DNA of 64,000 nucleotides, from contig NZ_CAMYLS010000019.1 of the NCBI RefSeq assembly GCF_947259345.1, positions 142,752 through 206,751 on the forward strand, in the 5' to 3' direction. Shown here piece by piece: positions 52,705-61,646 of this stretch. A program made the position numbers and the translations under genes. Source of the DNA: an uncultured Maricaulis sp. (lineage in GTDB: Bacteria; Pseudomonadota; Alphaproteobacteria; Caulobacterales; Maricaulaceae). Position 1 is the first letter of the stretch. Every line of letters begins with the position of its first letter. The notes beneath the pieces are model-generated. The model made no database searches and was not told where the DNA came from. It saw only the letters and a program-made list of their open reading frames with translations.

Positions 52705-54972
52705 TCAGGCCTCCTGTATGCTTTGAAATTCTTGTTCTGTTGGGTCTGCGAGCGGGAAGATAAGGCGCACAACCGCGCCCTGACCGTCGCGGGGCACATC
52801 AAGTTCCAGTCGCCCCTTATGGTCTTCCATCACACGTTTGACGATGGCGAGTCCGAGGCCCGTGCCCTTCTCGCGTGTCGTCATGTAGGGCTCGGTCAAG
52901 CGCTCACGATTGGGGGTTGGCCAGCCCAGCCCGTTATCGCTCACTTCAATGACCGCGAAGCCGTCCTGTTCGGTCAACTGGACGGTGACCGCTCCGGGTC
53001 CGCCGTCCTTTTCCATCCGTGCTTCAACGCTTTCCGAGGCATTCTTGAGAATATTGGCGAGAGCCTGACCGGACAGGCGCGAGTCGCATAATCCCATCAC
53101 CGGATGTTTGGGCTTGTCGAAGCGCACCTCCATCGCGGACGACGCTACCCGACGGGCGAAGACAGCCGATTTGGTCAGCTCCCCCAGCTCGACTTCCTCG
53201 ACCTTGGGCTGAGGCATGCGGGCAAAGGAGGAAAATTCATCGACCATGCGACCGATATCGCTGACTTGGCGAATAATCGTCTCGGTGCAGCGGTCGAACG
53301 TCTCGAGATCACTCTCGATTTCCTTTCGGTATTTGCGGCGTATCCGTTCGGCCGAAAGTTGGATGGGGGTCAGCGGGTTCTTGATCTCATGCGCAATGCG
53401 GCGCGCAACCTCGCGCCAGGCTGCATTGCGTTGAGCGGTCACCAGGCGTGTAACATCATCGAAGGTGATGACGAGGCCCGCCTCTTCGTCCATGGAGGCG
53501 CGTGCGGTGATGTGGCGGATCTGTTCGTCCGCCGTGGTCAGATCAATCTGGGCCTCGGCGACGGCACCGGGGCGACGTCGGGCTTCCATCACCAGATCGC
53601 TCAGCGCCGGCGTGATGTCATCCAGTTGCATGCCGATCTGGTCATCAGAACCGGGCGACAGCATGCCGATGGCCGAGCGGTTAATCAGGGTGACCTTGTC
53701 ATCCTTGTCCAGGCCGATCACGCCAGCGCGCACACCCGCCAGAATGGCTTCGATGAAAGCGCGGCGCTGCTCGCTTTCGGCATGGCTTTCGATCAATTCC
53801 CGGCGCTGGCTGCGCAATTGCCGGGTCATGCGGTTAAAGGCCCGTGCCAGGGCGGCGATCTCGTCGTCGTCGCGACCCATTTGCACACGGGCTTCGAGAT
53901 CGCCCCGCCGGACCCGCTCGGCGGCCGCAACCAGGCGCGAAATCGGTGTCACGACGCGCGTTGCCGCGCTCAGACCGAGCCAGACCGACCCGATCAGTAT
54001 GAGCGCCGCGACTTCGAAATAGAGCAGGAAGAAGGTCTGGCGGATCGAGGTTTCCTGCTCATCCGCCCGGCGCAAGGCGACGCGGGCCTCCTCCATCTGC
54101 CGGAACAGGTCCACATTCATCGGGATGGACGCGTAGAGATAGGCGTCTTCATAGCCGCCAAGTTGTGTCAGAAGGCGAACCACATCCGTCCCGACGGGCG
54201 TAAATTCCGGCGTCGACACAGCGACCCCGCCCTCGCCTTCATTGGCCAGTTCGTACAGGCGCGGTGAGGGTGCCACATAAGGCTCATTCTCCTGGAAGCG
54301 CGTGCGAGCCAGCAGATTGCCCCGCCCGTCGACCACATAAGCGGCCGAAAAGCTTTGCTGTGCTGCGAGAGCGCTCAGTCCCCAGACATACTGGATACGG
54401 CTCGAGCTGAACGCCTCGACCGCATCCGGTTGGTTGAGCGCCTCCACAATCGTGCTCAGCCGGTTGCCGGCGGCATTGACCTCGCGCTCGTAGATTTCAC
54501 CCGCAACAATGGCGGTCCCGTCGACAACCGTCGCAATCCGCTCGCCGAACCAATAGTCAACGCCACGATTGAGGACGGCACCCAGAAAGAGCGCGGCGAG
54601 GACCGCCGGCGCCGCCGCCGCAAGCGAGAACAAAGCGACGAAGCGCAGATGGAGACGCGGCGTGGGCTCGCCAAAGCGGCGCGCCCTCACCCGCCGGACA
54701 AAGCGGACGACCACAACGCTACCGAGCCCGAGAATGAGAACGGCATTCCCGATCAGGAGTGCCATCGCATTGCGGTCACTCAGGCGCATCAGGCCGTTAT
54801 CGCCAAGCAGACCCGTCGCGGCGATGGTCAGAAAGATCGCGGATGTCACAAAGCCAATGCCGAAGAGCGCGGCGGATCGCGGTGAAATATTCCGGATCAG
54901 AGGCTTCGACTGGGTGTTCGGCAAGTGTGTGCTCACATGTTGCAGAACGGCATCATTACTCCGTTGTTGCAC
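52705..54972 (-). CDS. ntrY: NtrY membrane sensor histidine kinase
   Basis: NtrY senses an envelope or nitrogen/redox signal and controls NtrX. The protein has several N-terminal membrane helices (about 20-140), a periplasmic sensor region, a further membrane helix with a HAMP domain (SAATRVVTPISRLVAAAERVRRGDLEARV), a PAS domain, and the kinase core. The H-box is REVARRIAHEIKNPLTPIQLSAERIRRKY, with N, G1 (DNGLGWP) and G2 (EKGTGLGLAIVKRV) boxes after it. The start is uncertain. GTG at 54972 gives 755 residues and clears ntrC; GTG at 55029 would overlap ntrC by 32 bases; no candidate has a strong ribosome site. Confidence 0.93.
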   Translation of the reverse strand: MQQRSNDAVLQHVSTHLPNTQSKPLIRNISPRSAALFGIGFVTSAIFLTIAATGLLGDNGLMRLSDRNAMALLIGNAVLILGLGSVVVVRFVRRVRARRFGEPTPRLHLRFVALFSLAAAAPAVLAALFLGAVLNRGVDYWFGERIATVVDGTAIVAGEIYEREVNAAGNRLSTIVEALNQPDAVEAFSSSRIQYVWGLSALAAQQSFSAAYVVDGRGNLLARTRFQENEPYVAPSPRLYELANEGEGGVAVSTPEFTPVGTDVVRLLTQLGGYEDAYLYASIPMNVDLFRQMEEARVALRRADEQETSIRQTFFLLYFEVAALILIGSVWLGLSAATRVVTPISRLVAAAERVRRGDLEARVQMGRDDDEIAALARAFNRMTRQLRSQRRELIESHAESEQRRAFIEAILAGVRAGVIGLDKDDKVTLINRSAIGMLSPGSDDQIGMQLDDITPALSDLVMEARRRPGAVAEAQIDLTTADEQIRHITARASMDEEAGLVITFDDVTRLVTAQRNAAWREVARRIAHEIKNPLTPIQLSAERIRRKYRKEIESDLETFDRCTETIIRQVSDIGRMVDEFSSFARMPQPKVEEVELGELTKSAVFARRVASSAMEVRFDKPKHPVMGLCDSRLSGQALANILKNASESVEARMEKDGGPGAVTVQLTEQDGFAVIEVSDNGLGWPTPNRERLTEPYMTTREKGTGLGLAIVKRVMEDHKGRLELDVPRDGQGAVVRLIFPLADPTEQEFQSIQEA

Positions 54973-54997
54973 ATAATCAACACCCGTGATGCACAGG

Positions 54998-56263
54998 TCA
55001 CATATCGCTCTGATCGCCGTCCAGCTCACCCAGTCGGCGAGCCAGTGTGTTGCGGTTCAGGCCCAGCACCTCCGCCGCCCGCGACCGGTTTCCACCGCAG
55101 CGATCCAGTGCCTGACTGAACAAGGCTCGGTCGACGGCATCAATCGCGACATTGCGGGCATTCTCACGGCTGAGAGAGAGGGCGGCGATGGCATTGGCAT
55201 GAACATCAAGATCGTCACGGGAATCCCCGGCATCTGCCGAGAAGGCGACGAGGACATCATCAAGACCGGCGACCCGGCCTCGAGTCGACAGAGACAGGCG
55301 CGACAGAACCGAACGAAGCTCGACGACATTGCCGGTCCAGGCGGAGCCTTGCAGATATCGCACGGCATCCTTTGAGAGCCGAACCAGCTCCTGTTTGTCC
55401 CGTCGGGCAAACTGGGCGAGGAAGGCCTCGCAAAGCGCCGGGATATCACTGCGACGTTCGCGCAGCGGCGGCACCGAGATGACGCATTCCGACAATCGGG
55501 CAACCAGGCGCGTGTCCAGCCCTGTTTCCGGCGAGTGTGATGCGGTGGCGATGACACGGCCAATTCCCGCGTCGAGGGCGTCGCGCGCCGCACGTTGCTG
55601 CCCGGCATTCCACTCCTCAAGCCGCAGCCAGACCACCTGACGCGCGGCCTGGGTCGAGCCAAATATCTCGGTCGCCGCGTTGGAAGGCGTCACCACGACG
55701 GCATCATCAGCGGAAATGCCGCGGGCGCGCAGGAGGGCTTCGGCGGCCTGGCGTTTCCCGACCCCCGGCTCACCCGTGATCATCACGTGAGCCTGGCTGG
55801 TCGCGGCCCGCGCAATCGCCTTGAAGGCTGATTGCATGGCCGTGGATTGACCAATGAATCCCGTTGGCTCGTCCGCTGTCTTTGAGCGCCCCGCTTTCGC
55901 TTCATCGCCCAGCGCGGCACCGACCGCCGCGATCATGTCATCGAGGTCAAAGGGCTTGGGCAGATACTCGAACACGCCGCCCTTGGCGGCATTGATCGCG
56001 GTGGAGGCGGTGGCCTGGGCGCTCATGACGATGACCGGCATTTGCGGCCGCAGGCGCGCGACAAGGCCGAGATTTTCCAGGAAATTCGATCCGTCCAGAA
56101 GCACATCGGCCAGTAGGAGATCGCCTTCGCCATTGCGGATCCAGTTGAGTGCCGTGTCCGGCGACGCCGTCGCCCGGACCTGATACCCCGCCGAGCCTAG
56201 GGCCCGCGAGAGAATGAGCTTCAGGCTTTCATCGTCTTCCAGCAACAGTATTCGGGCGCTCAC
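54998..56263 (-). CDS. ntrC: NtrC response regulator with degenerate AAA+ domain
   Basis: The 421-residue protein is about 60 residues shorter than a canonical NtrC. The receiver domain is intact with D53 (LLLADVLLDG). The AAA+ domain retains a P-loop (GEPGVGKRQ) but lacks the GAFTGA loop, and Walker B reads VVWLRLEEW instead of a LFLDE type. The missing stretch follows TPSNAATEIFG. The C-terminal Fis-type helix-turn-helix is intact (GGNRSRAAEVLGLNRNTLARRL). It should bind DNA but not activate sigma-54. Caulobacter NtrC is also reported to lack GAFTGA. It overlaps ntrB by four bases. Confidence 0.93.
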   Translation of the reverse strand: MSARILLLEDDESLKLILSRALGSAGYQVRATASPDTALNWIRNGEGDLLLADVLLDGSNFLENLGLVARLRPQMPVIVMSAQATASTAINAAKGGVFEYLPKPFDLDDMIAAVGAALGDEAKAGRSKTADEPTGFIGQSTAMQSAFKAIARAATSQAHVMITGEPGVGKRQAAEALLRARGISADDAVVVTPSNAATEIFGSTQAARQVVWLRLEEWNAGQQRAARDALDAGIGRVIATASHSPETGLDTRLVARLSECVISVPPLRERRSDIPALCEAFLAQFARRDKQELVRLSKDAVRYLQGSAWTGNVVELRSVLSRLSLSTRGRVAGLDDVLVAFSADAGDSRDDLDVHANAIAALSLSRENARNVAIDAVDRALFSQALDRCGGNRSRAAEVLGLNRNTLARRLGELDGDQSDM

Positions 56264-57309
56264 TTGGCTTCCTTCCTGGCAATCGGCAAACGGATATTGA
56301 AGACGGTCCGTCCGGCCTTGCTCTCATAGTCAATCTGGCCTTCATGCAAGGCCGCGATCCGGGCTGAAAAAGCCAGGCCCAGCCCCTCGCCCGCTGGCTT
56401 GGTGGTCACGAAGGGCGTGAAGATGCCCGACCCAAGCGTTTCGGGGATGCCCGGCCCGTTATCACGAACGGACAAGACGAGCGGGGTCGGATTGCCTCCG
56501 GTGCGGCTCTTGGGGCCGGCATCGAAACGGGTTTCCACGACGATTTCGGCCGATGCATCATTGCGTACGGCATCAAAGGCGTTCTGGAGCAGATTAAGCA
56601 CGGCCTGCATCAACAGGTCGGGATCGCCCAGGATGACGGGTAGCGACGGGTCGAAATTATCCCGCATCACGCCCCGCGTCGCAGGATCAGCCCGATGCAG
56701 GCTTTCCATCGCATTCACCGCCAGCAGGTTGAGATTGATCTCGGAGCGTGGCTCCAGCTGAATGTCGCCGACCCGGCTCCAGTGATCGGCCAGGCGGGTG
56801 ATCCGGTCGACATCCTGGATAATCAGGCGGGCGAGGTCGCGCGCGCCCTCCAGATCGGTTTCGCGGCGGATGAGCTGGGCCGCACCGCGCACACTGGCGA
56901 GCGGGTTTTTCAGCTCATGGGCCAGCATGCGACCGAATCCCAAAGCCGGTGCTTCGGAGGCCTTGGCGCCCATTTCCTGGTGGGGAAGGACAGACAGGAT
57001 GAGCTGGCCATGCTCGTCGGACCAGCGGGCATGAACGTCGAATGGACCACCTCCACCCAGCATGCGGCCCAATGCGACTACGGTGCGGTGCGTGCTGCAG
57101 GCCTGTTCGATGATATCGGCCAGGTGGGCGCAGGTCGCCGACAGCGTGCCGAAGCGGCTTTTGCGCATGTGCCGGATCGACAGGCCCAGCCATTCTTCCG
57201 CCTGGGTATTGGCCCAGACACAACGCGCCTCCCCGGAGAAGACCAGGACCGGGATCGCCGCCTGGTCCGCCGCCAGATTGGCGGCATCGGGTGCGCCGGC
57301 GGCTGTCAT
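56260..57309 (-). CDS. ntrB: NtrB nitrogen-sensing histidine kinase
   Basis: The 349-residue soluble kinase has an N-terminal PAS domain (about 12-115) and a kinase core. The phosphorylated His is in [21 protein letters not shown], followed by N, G1 (DNGPGIP) and G2 ([12 protein letters not shown]) motifs. In other bacteria PII proteins control its kinase/phosphatase balance towards NtrC. It overlaps dusB and ntrC by four bases at each end, so the three genes are translationally coupled. The dusB (nifR3)-ntrB-ntrC order is a hallmark of alphaproteobacteria. Confidence 0.96.
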   Translation of the reverse strand: MTAAGAPDAANLAADQAAIPVLVFSGEARCVWANTQAEEWLGLSIRHMRKSRFGTLSATCAHLADIIEQACSTHRTVVALGRMLGGGGPFDVHARWSDEHGQLILSVLPHQEMGAKASEAPALGFGRMLAHELKNPLASVRGAAQLIRRETDLEGARDLARLIIQDVDRITRLADHWSRVGDIQLEPRSEINLNLLAVNAMESLHRADPATRGVMRDNFDPSLPVILGDPDLLMQAVLNLLQNAFDAVRNDASAEIVVETRFDAGPKSRTGGNPTPLVLSVRDNGPGIPETLGSGIFTPFVTTKPAGEGLGLAFSARIAALHEGQIDYESKAGRTVFNIRLPIARKEAK

Positions 57310-58304
57310 GCGACAGCGCGCCCATCGAGCTGACGCAATCCATCAAGCGCTGCATGGATATCCGCGGCGGCGTCGGACCGGCACAGGCTGGCCCGCTGGG
57401 CACGGACCCAGTCAGGATCACCAGAGGTGCATTCGACATCACAGAAACTGGCAAAATGCTTGCGCATCATGCGCGTGCCGAGATGGGCGCCATAGTGGTC
57501 AAGACTGTTATCATACTGATCTGAAAGGGCATTTATCTTGTCATTCCAGCTTGTCTCGAGCGGCGGGAGCCCGGCGAGCGCCCGACCAATCTCACCGACC
57601 AGCCAGGGTCGTCCCTGGGCAGCGCGCCCGATCATGACCGCGTGGGCACCGGATTTGTCGAGCGCCTCGCGGGCATGGGCAATTGTGTGGATGTCGCCAT
57701 TGACGATGACCGGGATATCCACGGCCTCGACCACGGATTTCACGGCCGACCAGTCGGCCTCACCCTTGTAAAATTGCTGGCGGGTTCGGCCATGCACGGT
57801 GACCAGCTGGATACCGGCATCGCGGGCCCGGCGGGCGAGCTCGGGAGCGTTGAGACAATCATGATCCCAACCGAGGCGCATTTTCAGTGTGACCGGCTTG
57901 CGCGTCGCTCCGACGGTCGCTTCGATCAGGGTCAGGGCATGGTCGAGATCACGCATCAGGGCTGATCCCGACAGACCCTTCGTCACCTGGCGCGCCGGAC
58001 AACCCATATTGATATCAATCACTTCCGCACCGGCATCCTCGGCGATCCGGGCCCCTTCCGACATCCAGCGGGCTTCGCGTCCGGCGAGCTGGATGACGCA
58101 GGGCTTGAGCGAAGCGTCGAGCGCCGCCTTGCGGATCATGTCGCGGCGACCGGCGGCCAGGGCATCGGAGGCAACCATTTCGGACACCACCATGCCGGCG
58201 CCGAAACGCTGGGCCTGGCGCCGGAAAGGCAGGTCGGTCACCCCGGACATGGGTGCAAGTATGGCCGGGATTTCAATGCTGTGCGTGTCGATCGAGAAGC
58301 GCAT
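57306..58304 (-). CDS. dusB: tRNA-dihydrouridine synthase (DusB/NifR3)
   Basis: DusB reduces uridine to dihydrouridine in tRNA with FMN and NADPH. The 332-residue protein has the family motifs [39 protein letters not shown] with the catalytic Cys, [10 protein letters not shown] and [16 protein letters not shown] chose the ATG at 58304 (MRFSIDTHS) as the most family-like start. An ATG at 58331 is possible and neither has a strong ribosome site. It heads the ntr transcript and is divergent from ispDF, so the shared promoter region is short. Confidence 0.93.
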   Translation of the reverse strand: MRFSIDTHSIEIPAILAPMSGVTDLPFRRQAQRFGAGMVVSEMVASDALAAGRRDMIRKAALDASLKPCVIQLAGREARWMSEGARIAEDAGAEVIDINMGCPARQVTKGLSGSALMRDLDHALTLIEATVGATRKPVTLKMRLGWDHDCLNAPELARRARDAGIQLVTVHGRTRQQFYKGEADWSAVKSVVEAVDIPVIVNGDIHTIAHAREALDKSGAHAVMIGRAAQGRPWLVGEIGRALAGLPPLETSWNDKINALSDQYDNSLDHYGAHLGTRMMRKHFASFCDVECTSGDPDWVRAQRASLCRSDAAADIHAALDGLRQLDGRAVA

Positions 58305-58387
58305 GCGGCTGGACAAATCCTCGGTGTGCATCGTATGGCCGAAGGCTAGCGAGTATGCTGCGCTGCGGCAATCCACGAGGCCTGTTG

Positions 58388-59542
58388 ATGAAGATCGCTG
58401 CTGTCATTGTCGCCGCCGGACGCGGTGAACGGGCCGGTGGCGGCGTGCCCAAACAGTATCGCGACCTGGCCGGAAAACGCGTGCTGGCCCGTAGTGTTCA
58501 TCGTCTGCATCATTGTGGTGTCTTCATGAGCCTCATTGTGGTGGTCAACCCGCTTGATCGTGACCACATCGACGCGGTCGAGGCCGAACTCGGCTTCCAA
58601 TTGGATACAATCCCCGGCGGTGCCACCCGGACCGCCTCGGTCCGCGCCGGCCTCGACGCGGCCGCCAAAGCCGGAGCCGAAGCGGTGCTCATCCATGACG
58701 CCGCCCGCCCCTTCGTCTCGACCGACCTGATCGATCGCCTCGTGACGGCCCTGGACAGCCACAAGGCGGTCATCCCCGCCCTGCCCGTCAGCGACGCGCT
58801 TCTTCGTGTTGGTGATGGTGGCGGGATGGGTGAGCCGGTCTCGCGGGACGGGCTGTTCGCGGCGCAGACACCGCAAGCTTTCCATCTTGCGCCTTTGCTC
58901 GACGCTTACGCGAAATTGGGCGAGACCGCCCTGCCCGATGATGCGGCAGTGATCCGCGCGGCGGGCGGTGAGGTTGAGCTGGTGACCGGTGAAGCGGAGA
59001 ATTTCAAACTGACCACGCCGGAGGATTTCCTGCGCGCGGAAAGGATGCTGATGAGCGAGGCGATCACCGTCACCGGACAGGGGTTTGACGTTCACCGGCT
59101 CGAGCCGGCGGAATTGATGTGGCTGTGCGGGATCGAGATCCGCGCCGGGCTGGGCCTGGTCGGCCATTCCGACGCCGATGCCGGTCTGCATGCGCTCACC
59201 GATGCCATTTTGGGCGCTGCCGGCGCCGGTGATATCGGCCAGCATTTCCCGCCCTCGGACCCGCAATGGAAGGGCGCTCGCTCGGATGCCTTCCTCACGC
59301 ATGCGCTCAAGCTCCTGAAAGAGGCTGGCGGCGAGATCCTCCATGCCGACCTGACCCTGATTGCCGAACGGCCCAAGATCGGCCCCCATCGCGAGGCCAT
59401 GCGGGCGCGGGTCGCCGAACTGACCGGCTTGCCGCTCCAGCGGGTCAATATCAAGGCGACCACGACGGAAAAACTCGGCTTTACCGGGCGCGGCGAAGGC
59501 CTGGCTGCCCAGGCCATCATCACAGCGAGACTGAGACCATGA
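58388..59542 (+). CDS. ispDF: Bifunctional IspD/IspF (MEP cytidylyltransferase / MEcPP synthase)
   Basis: This fusion catalyses two non-consecutive steps of the MEP isoprenoid pathway. The 384-residue protein has IspD at about 1-222 ([32 protein letters not shown]) and IspF at about 227-384. The zinc ligands of IspF are D and H in GFDVHRL and the later H in [19 protein letters not shown]. The C-terminal [23 protein letters not shown] is typical. The fusion is common in alphaproteobacteria. I chose the ATG at 58388. The stop overlaps the next start by four bases. Confidence 0.96.
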   Translation: MKIAAVIVAAGRGERAGGGVPKQYRDLAGKRVLARSVHRLHHCGVFMSLIVVVNPLDRDHIDAVEAELGFQLDTIPGGATRTASVRAGLDAAAKAGAEAVLIHDAARPFVSTDLIDRLVTALDSHKAVIPALPVSDALLRVGDGGGMGEPVSRDGLFAAQTPQAFHLAPLLDAYAKLGETALPDDAAVIRAAGGEVELVTGEAENFKLTTPEDFLRAERMLMSEAITVTGQGFDVHRLEPAELMWLCGIEIRAGLGLVGHSDADAGLHALTDAILGAAGAGDIGQHFPPSDPQWKGARSDAFLTHALKLLKEAGGEILHADLTLIAERPKIGPHREAMRARVAELTGLPLQRVNIKATTTEKLGFTGRGEGLAAQAIITARLRP

Positions 59543-60039
59543 TCTTCACCCATTCCCTGATCGACCAGGCCGAAACCCTCATCGACCGGGCCCGCACGGC
59601 CGGCGTGATGATCGCCACGGCGGAAAGCTGTACCGGCGGTCTGGTCAGTGCGCTTTTGACGGAAATCCCCGGCTCGTCGGACGTGGTGGACCGGGGTTTT
59701 GTCACCTATTCCAACGCTGCCAAGACCGAGATGCTGGGCATTCCCGCCCGGGTGATCGAGGCCAATGGCGCGGTCTCGGTCGAGGTTGCCAAGCGCATGG
59801 CGGAAGAGGCCTTGCTGCGCTCGAATGCCGATATCACGGTCTCGATCACGGGGATTGCCGGCCCTGGCGGCTCCGAGCACAAGCCGGCCGGCCTGGTCCA
59901 TTTCGCGATGGCGCGACGCGACGGAGCGACCAAGACCCATGTCTGCCGTTTCGGCGATCGCGGCCGCGATGCGGTGCGTCTCGCCAGTGTCGCCACGGCG
60001 CTCGACCTATTGGCCGAGGGCGTTGATCTCTTCGGCTAG
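59539..60039 (+). CDS. pncC: CinA C-terminal-type nicotinamide-nucleotide amidohydrolase
   Basis: The 166-residue stand-alone CinA C-terminal domain (PncC) deamidates nicotinamide mononucleotide in NAD recycling. The motifs TAESCTGGLVSALLTEIPGSS, GFVTYSNAAKTEMLGIP and SITGIAGPGGSEHKPAGLVHFA are the family signatures. The N-terminal CinA domain is absent, as is usual for PncC. It overlaps ispDF by four bases (ATGA). Its 3' end overlaps the convergent COQ10-like gene by 33 bases. Confidence 0.92.
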   Translation: MIFTHSLIDQAETLIDRARTAGVMIATAESCTGGLVSALLTEIPGSSDVVDRGFVTYSNAAKTEMLGIPARVIEANGAVSVEVAKRMAEEALLRSNADITVSITGIAGPGGSEHKPAGLVHFAMARRDGATKTHVCRFGDRGRDAVRLASVATALDLLAEGVDLFG

Positions 60040-60510
60040 ATCACGCGACGGATCGCCGGTCACCGGGTAGCGCCGATTGGCTTCGGCGGAGAATTTCTCG
60101 ACCAGGACCCGACCGGCACGCTCGCGATTGCTCTCCAGCAGCATTTGCAGGATGGCATTCTTGAATTCCGCCCGGATGGAAAAATCGACCAGGCAGGACC
60201 CGTCCGACAGGGCGATGAAGCGCCAGTGATTTTCCAGCACCCGAAACGGTCCGGCGACAAAGCTGACCGCGATCGTGCGCGCGCCCGCATCAGCGATGGC
60301 GCGCGAGGTGAAGCGTTCGGTGACAAATTTATAGCGCACGCGGGCTTCCGCCGTCATGGCGCGGACCCCGCCCTCCTCGCGCTCATCGAGCAGGCGCATG
60401 GCGGTGATCTGGGGGATGAATTCGGGATAGCGCCGGACATCGCTGACCAGCTCGAACAGATCATCGGCGCTGTGAAAGAGGCGCAGGCGTTCGCGGACTT
60501 CTACGACCAT
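60007..60510 (-). CDS. COQ10/RatA-type START-domain (SRPBCC) protein
   Basis: The 167-residue lipid-binding domain matches the bacterial COQ10/RatA family. It starts EVRERLRLFHSADDLFELVSDVRRYPEFIPQITAMRLL. FVAGPFRVLENHWRFIALSDGSCLVDFSIRAEFKN follows in the middle. In mitochondria and bacteria COQ10 proteins help deliver ubiquinone, whereas RatA in E. coli is reported to inhibit ribosome assembly. The lipA neighbour, starting in the same direction 23 bases upstream, suggests the house-keeping COQ10-like role. The 3' end overlaps pncC on the other strand. Confidence 0.9.
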   Translation of the reverse strand: MVVEVRERLRLFHSADDLFELVSDVRRYPEFIPQITAMRLLDEREEGGVRAMTAEARVRYKFVTERFTSRAIADAGARTIAVSFVAGPFRVLENHWRFIALSDGSCLVDFSIRAEFKNAILQMLLESNRERAGRVLVEKFSAEANRRYPVTGDPSRDLAEEINALGQ

Positions 60511-60533
60511 TTGTCCGGCTCCGGGTGCGGCGC

Positions 60534-61511
60534 TTAACCGCGCGCCATCATCTGCTCGCGGGCGGCGCGCAGCTTGGCGAAATCATCACCGGCATGATGG
60601 CTCGAACGGGTCAAAGGCGTCGCCGAGACCATCAGGAAGCCCTTGGCCCGGGCAATCGTCTCATAGGCCTTGAACTCATCCGGGTGCACGAAACGGTCAA
60701 CGGCGGCATGCTTGCGGGTCGGCTGCAGATACTGGCCGATGGTGAGAAAATCGATGCCGGCGGAGCGCATATCGTCCATCACCTGCATCACCTCTTCCTT
60801 GCTCTCGCCCAGCCCGACCATGATGCCCGACTTGGTGAATTGCGCCGGATCGCGATCCTTCACCCGCTCCAGGAGGCGCAGGGAGTGATAATAGCGCGCG
60901 CCCGGACGGATGGAGAGATAAAGCCGCGGCACCGTCTCCAGATTATGGTTGAACACGTCCGGCTTGGCATCGATCACCGCTTCGGCAGCGCCCGGCTTGC
61001 GCAGGAAGTCCGGGGTGAGGATCTCGATCGTGGTCTTCGGCGTCGCGGCGCGGATCGCCTCGATCACATCAACGAAATGCTGCGCCCCGCCATCATCGAG
61101 GTCATCGCGATCAACCGAGGTGATGACGACATGATTGAGTCCCATCTGCGCCACCGCCTCGGCGACACGGCGCGGCTCGTCCATGTCGACCGCGGCCGGC
61201 AGGCCGGTCTTGACGTTGCAGAAGGAACAGGCGCGGGTGCAGGTATCGCCCAGGATCATGAAAGTGGCGTGTTTCTGCTCCCAGCACTCCCCGATATTGG
61301 GACAGCCCGCCTCCTCGCACACCGTCACCAGACCGCCATCCTTGACGATTTTCTGGGTCTCGGAAAACGTCTTGCCCAGGGGCGCCTTGACCCGGATCCA
61401 GTCCGGCTTGCGAAGCACCGGCGTATCCGCCCGCTTCTGCTTCTCCGGATGGCGAGCCGCACGCGCGTCAGACGCAGCGGAACGGGCAGTCGTGTCGATC
61501 AGATTGGCCAT
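60534..61511 (-). CDS. lipA: Lipoyl synthase
   Basis: This radical-SAM enzyme inserts two sulfurs into protein-bound octanoate to form lipoate. The 325-residue protein has the auxiliary cluster motif [12 protein letters not shown] (three Cys) and the radical-SAM motif CTRACSFC. The substrate-binding regions [21 protein letters not shown] and the C-terminal RSSHHAGD Ser ligand are also present. The COQ10-like gene follows 23 bases downstream in the same transcript. The start ATG at 61511 lacks a strong ribosome site but fits the family length. Confidence 0.96.
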   Translation of the reverse strand: MANLIDTTARSAASDARAARHPEKQKRADTPVLRKPDWIRVKAPLGKTFSETQKIVKDGGLVTVCEEAGCPNIGECWEQKHATFMILGDTCTRACSFCNVKTGLPAAVDMDEPRRVAEAVAQMGLNHVVITSVDRDDLDDGGAQHFVDVIEAIRAATPKTTIEILTPDFLRKPGAAEAVIDAKPDVFNHNLETVPRLYLSIRPGARYYHSLRLLERVKDRDPAQFTKSGIMVGLGESKEEVMQVMDDMRSAGIDFLTIGQYLQPTRKHAAVDRFVHPDEFKAYETIARAKGFLMVSATPLTRSSHHAGDDFAKLRAAREQMMARG

Positions 61512-61646
61512 GGGGGCGATGTATGATGTGGGGCGCGATGTGGCAAGGTTTGGGGGCTGTGGTGTGGGCGTGGGGATGCGGGCTTGATCCCGAAAGCGGA
61601 CCTGCCCTTGCGCTCGAGATTGTTGTGCCTTGGCAACAATACGGTG

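Noticed and set aside
52150..54885. Long plus-strand frames opposite ntrX and ntrY (52150-53091, 53104-54267, 54355-54885)
   Set aside because: They are shadows of ntrX and ntrY, whose kinase and receiver motifs are intact.
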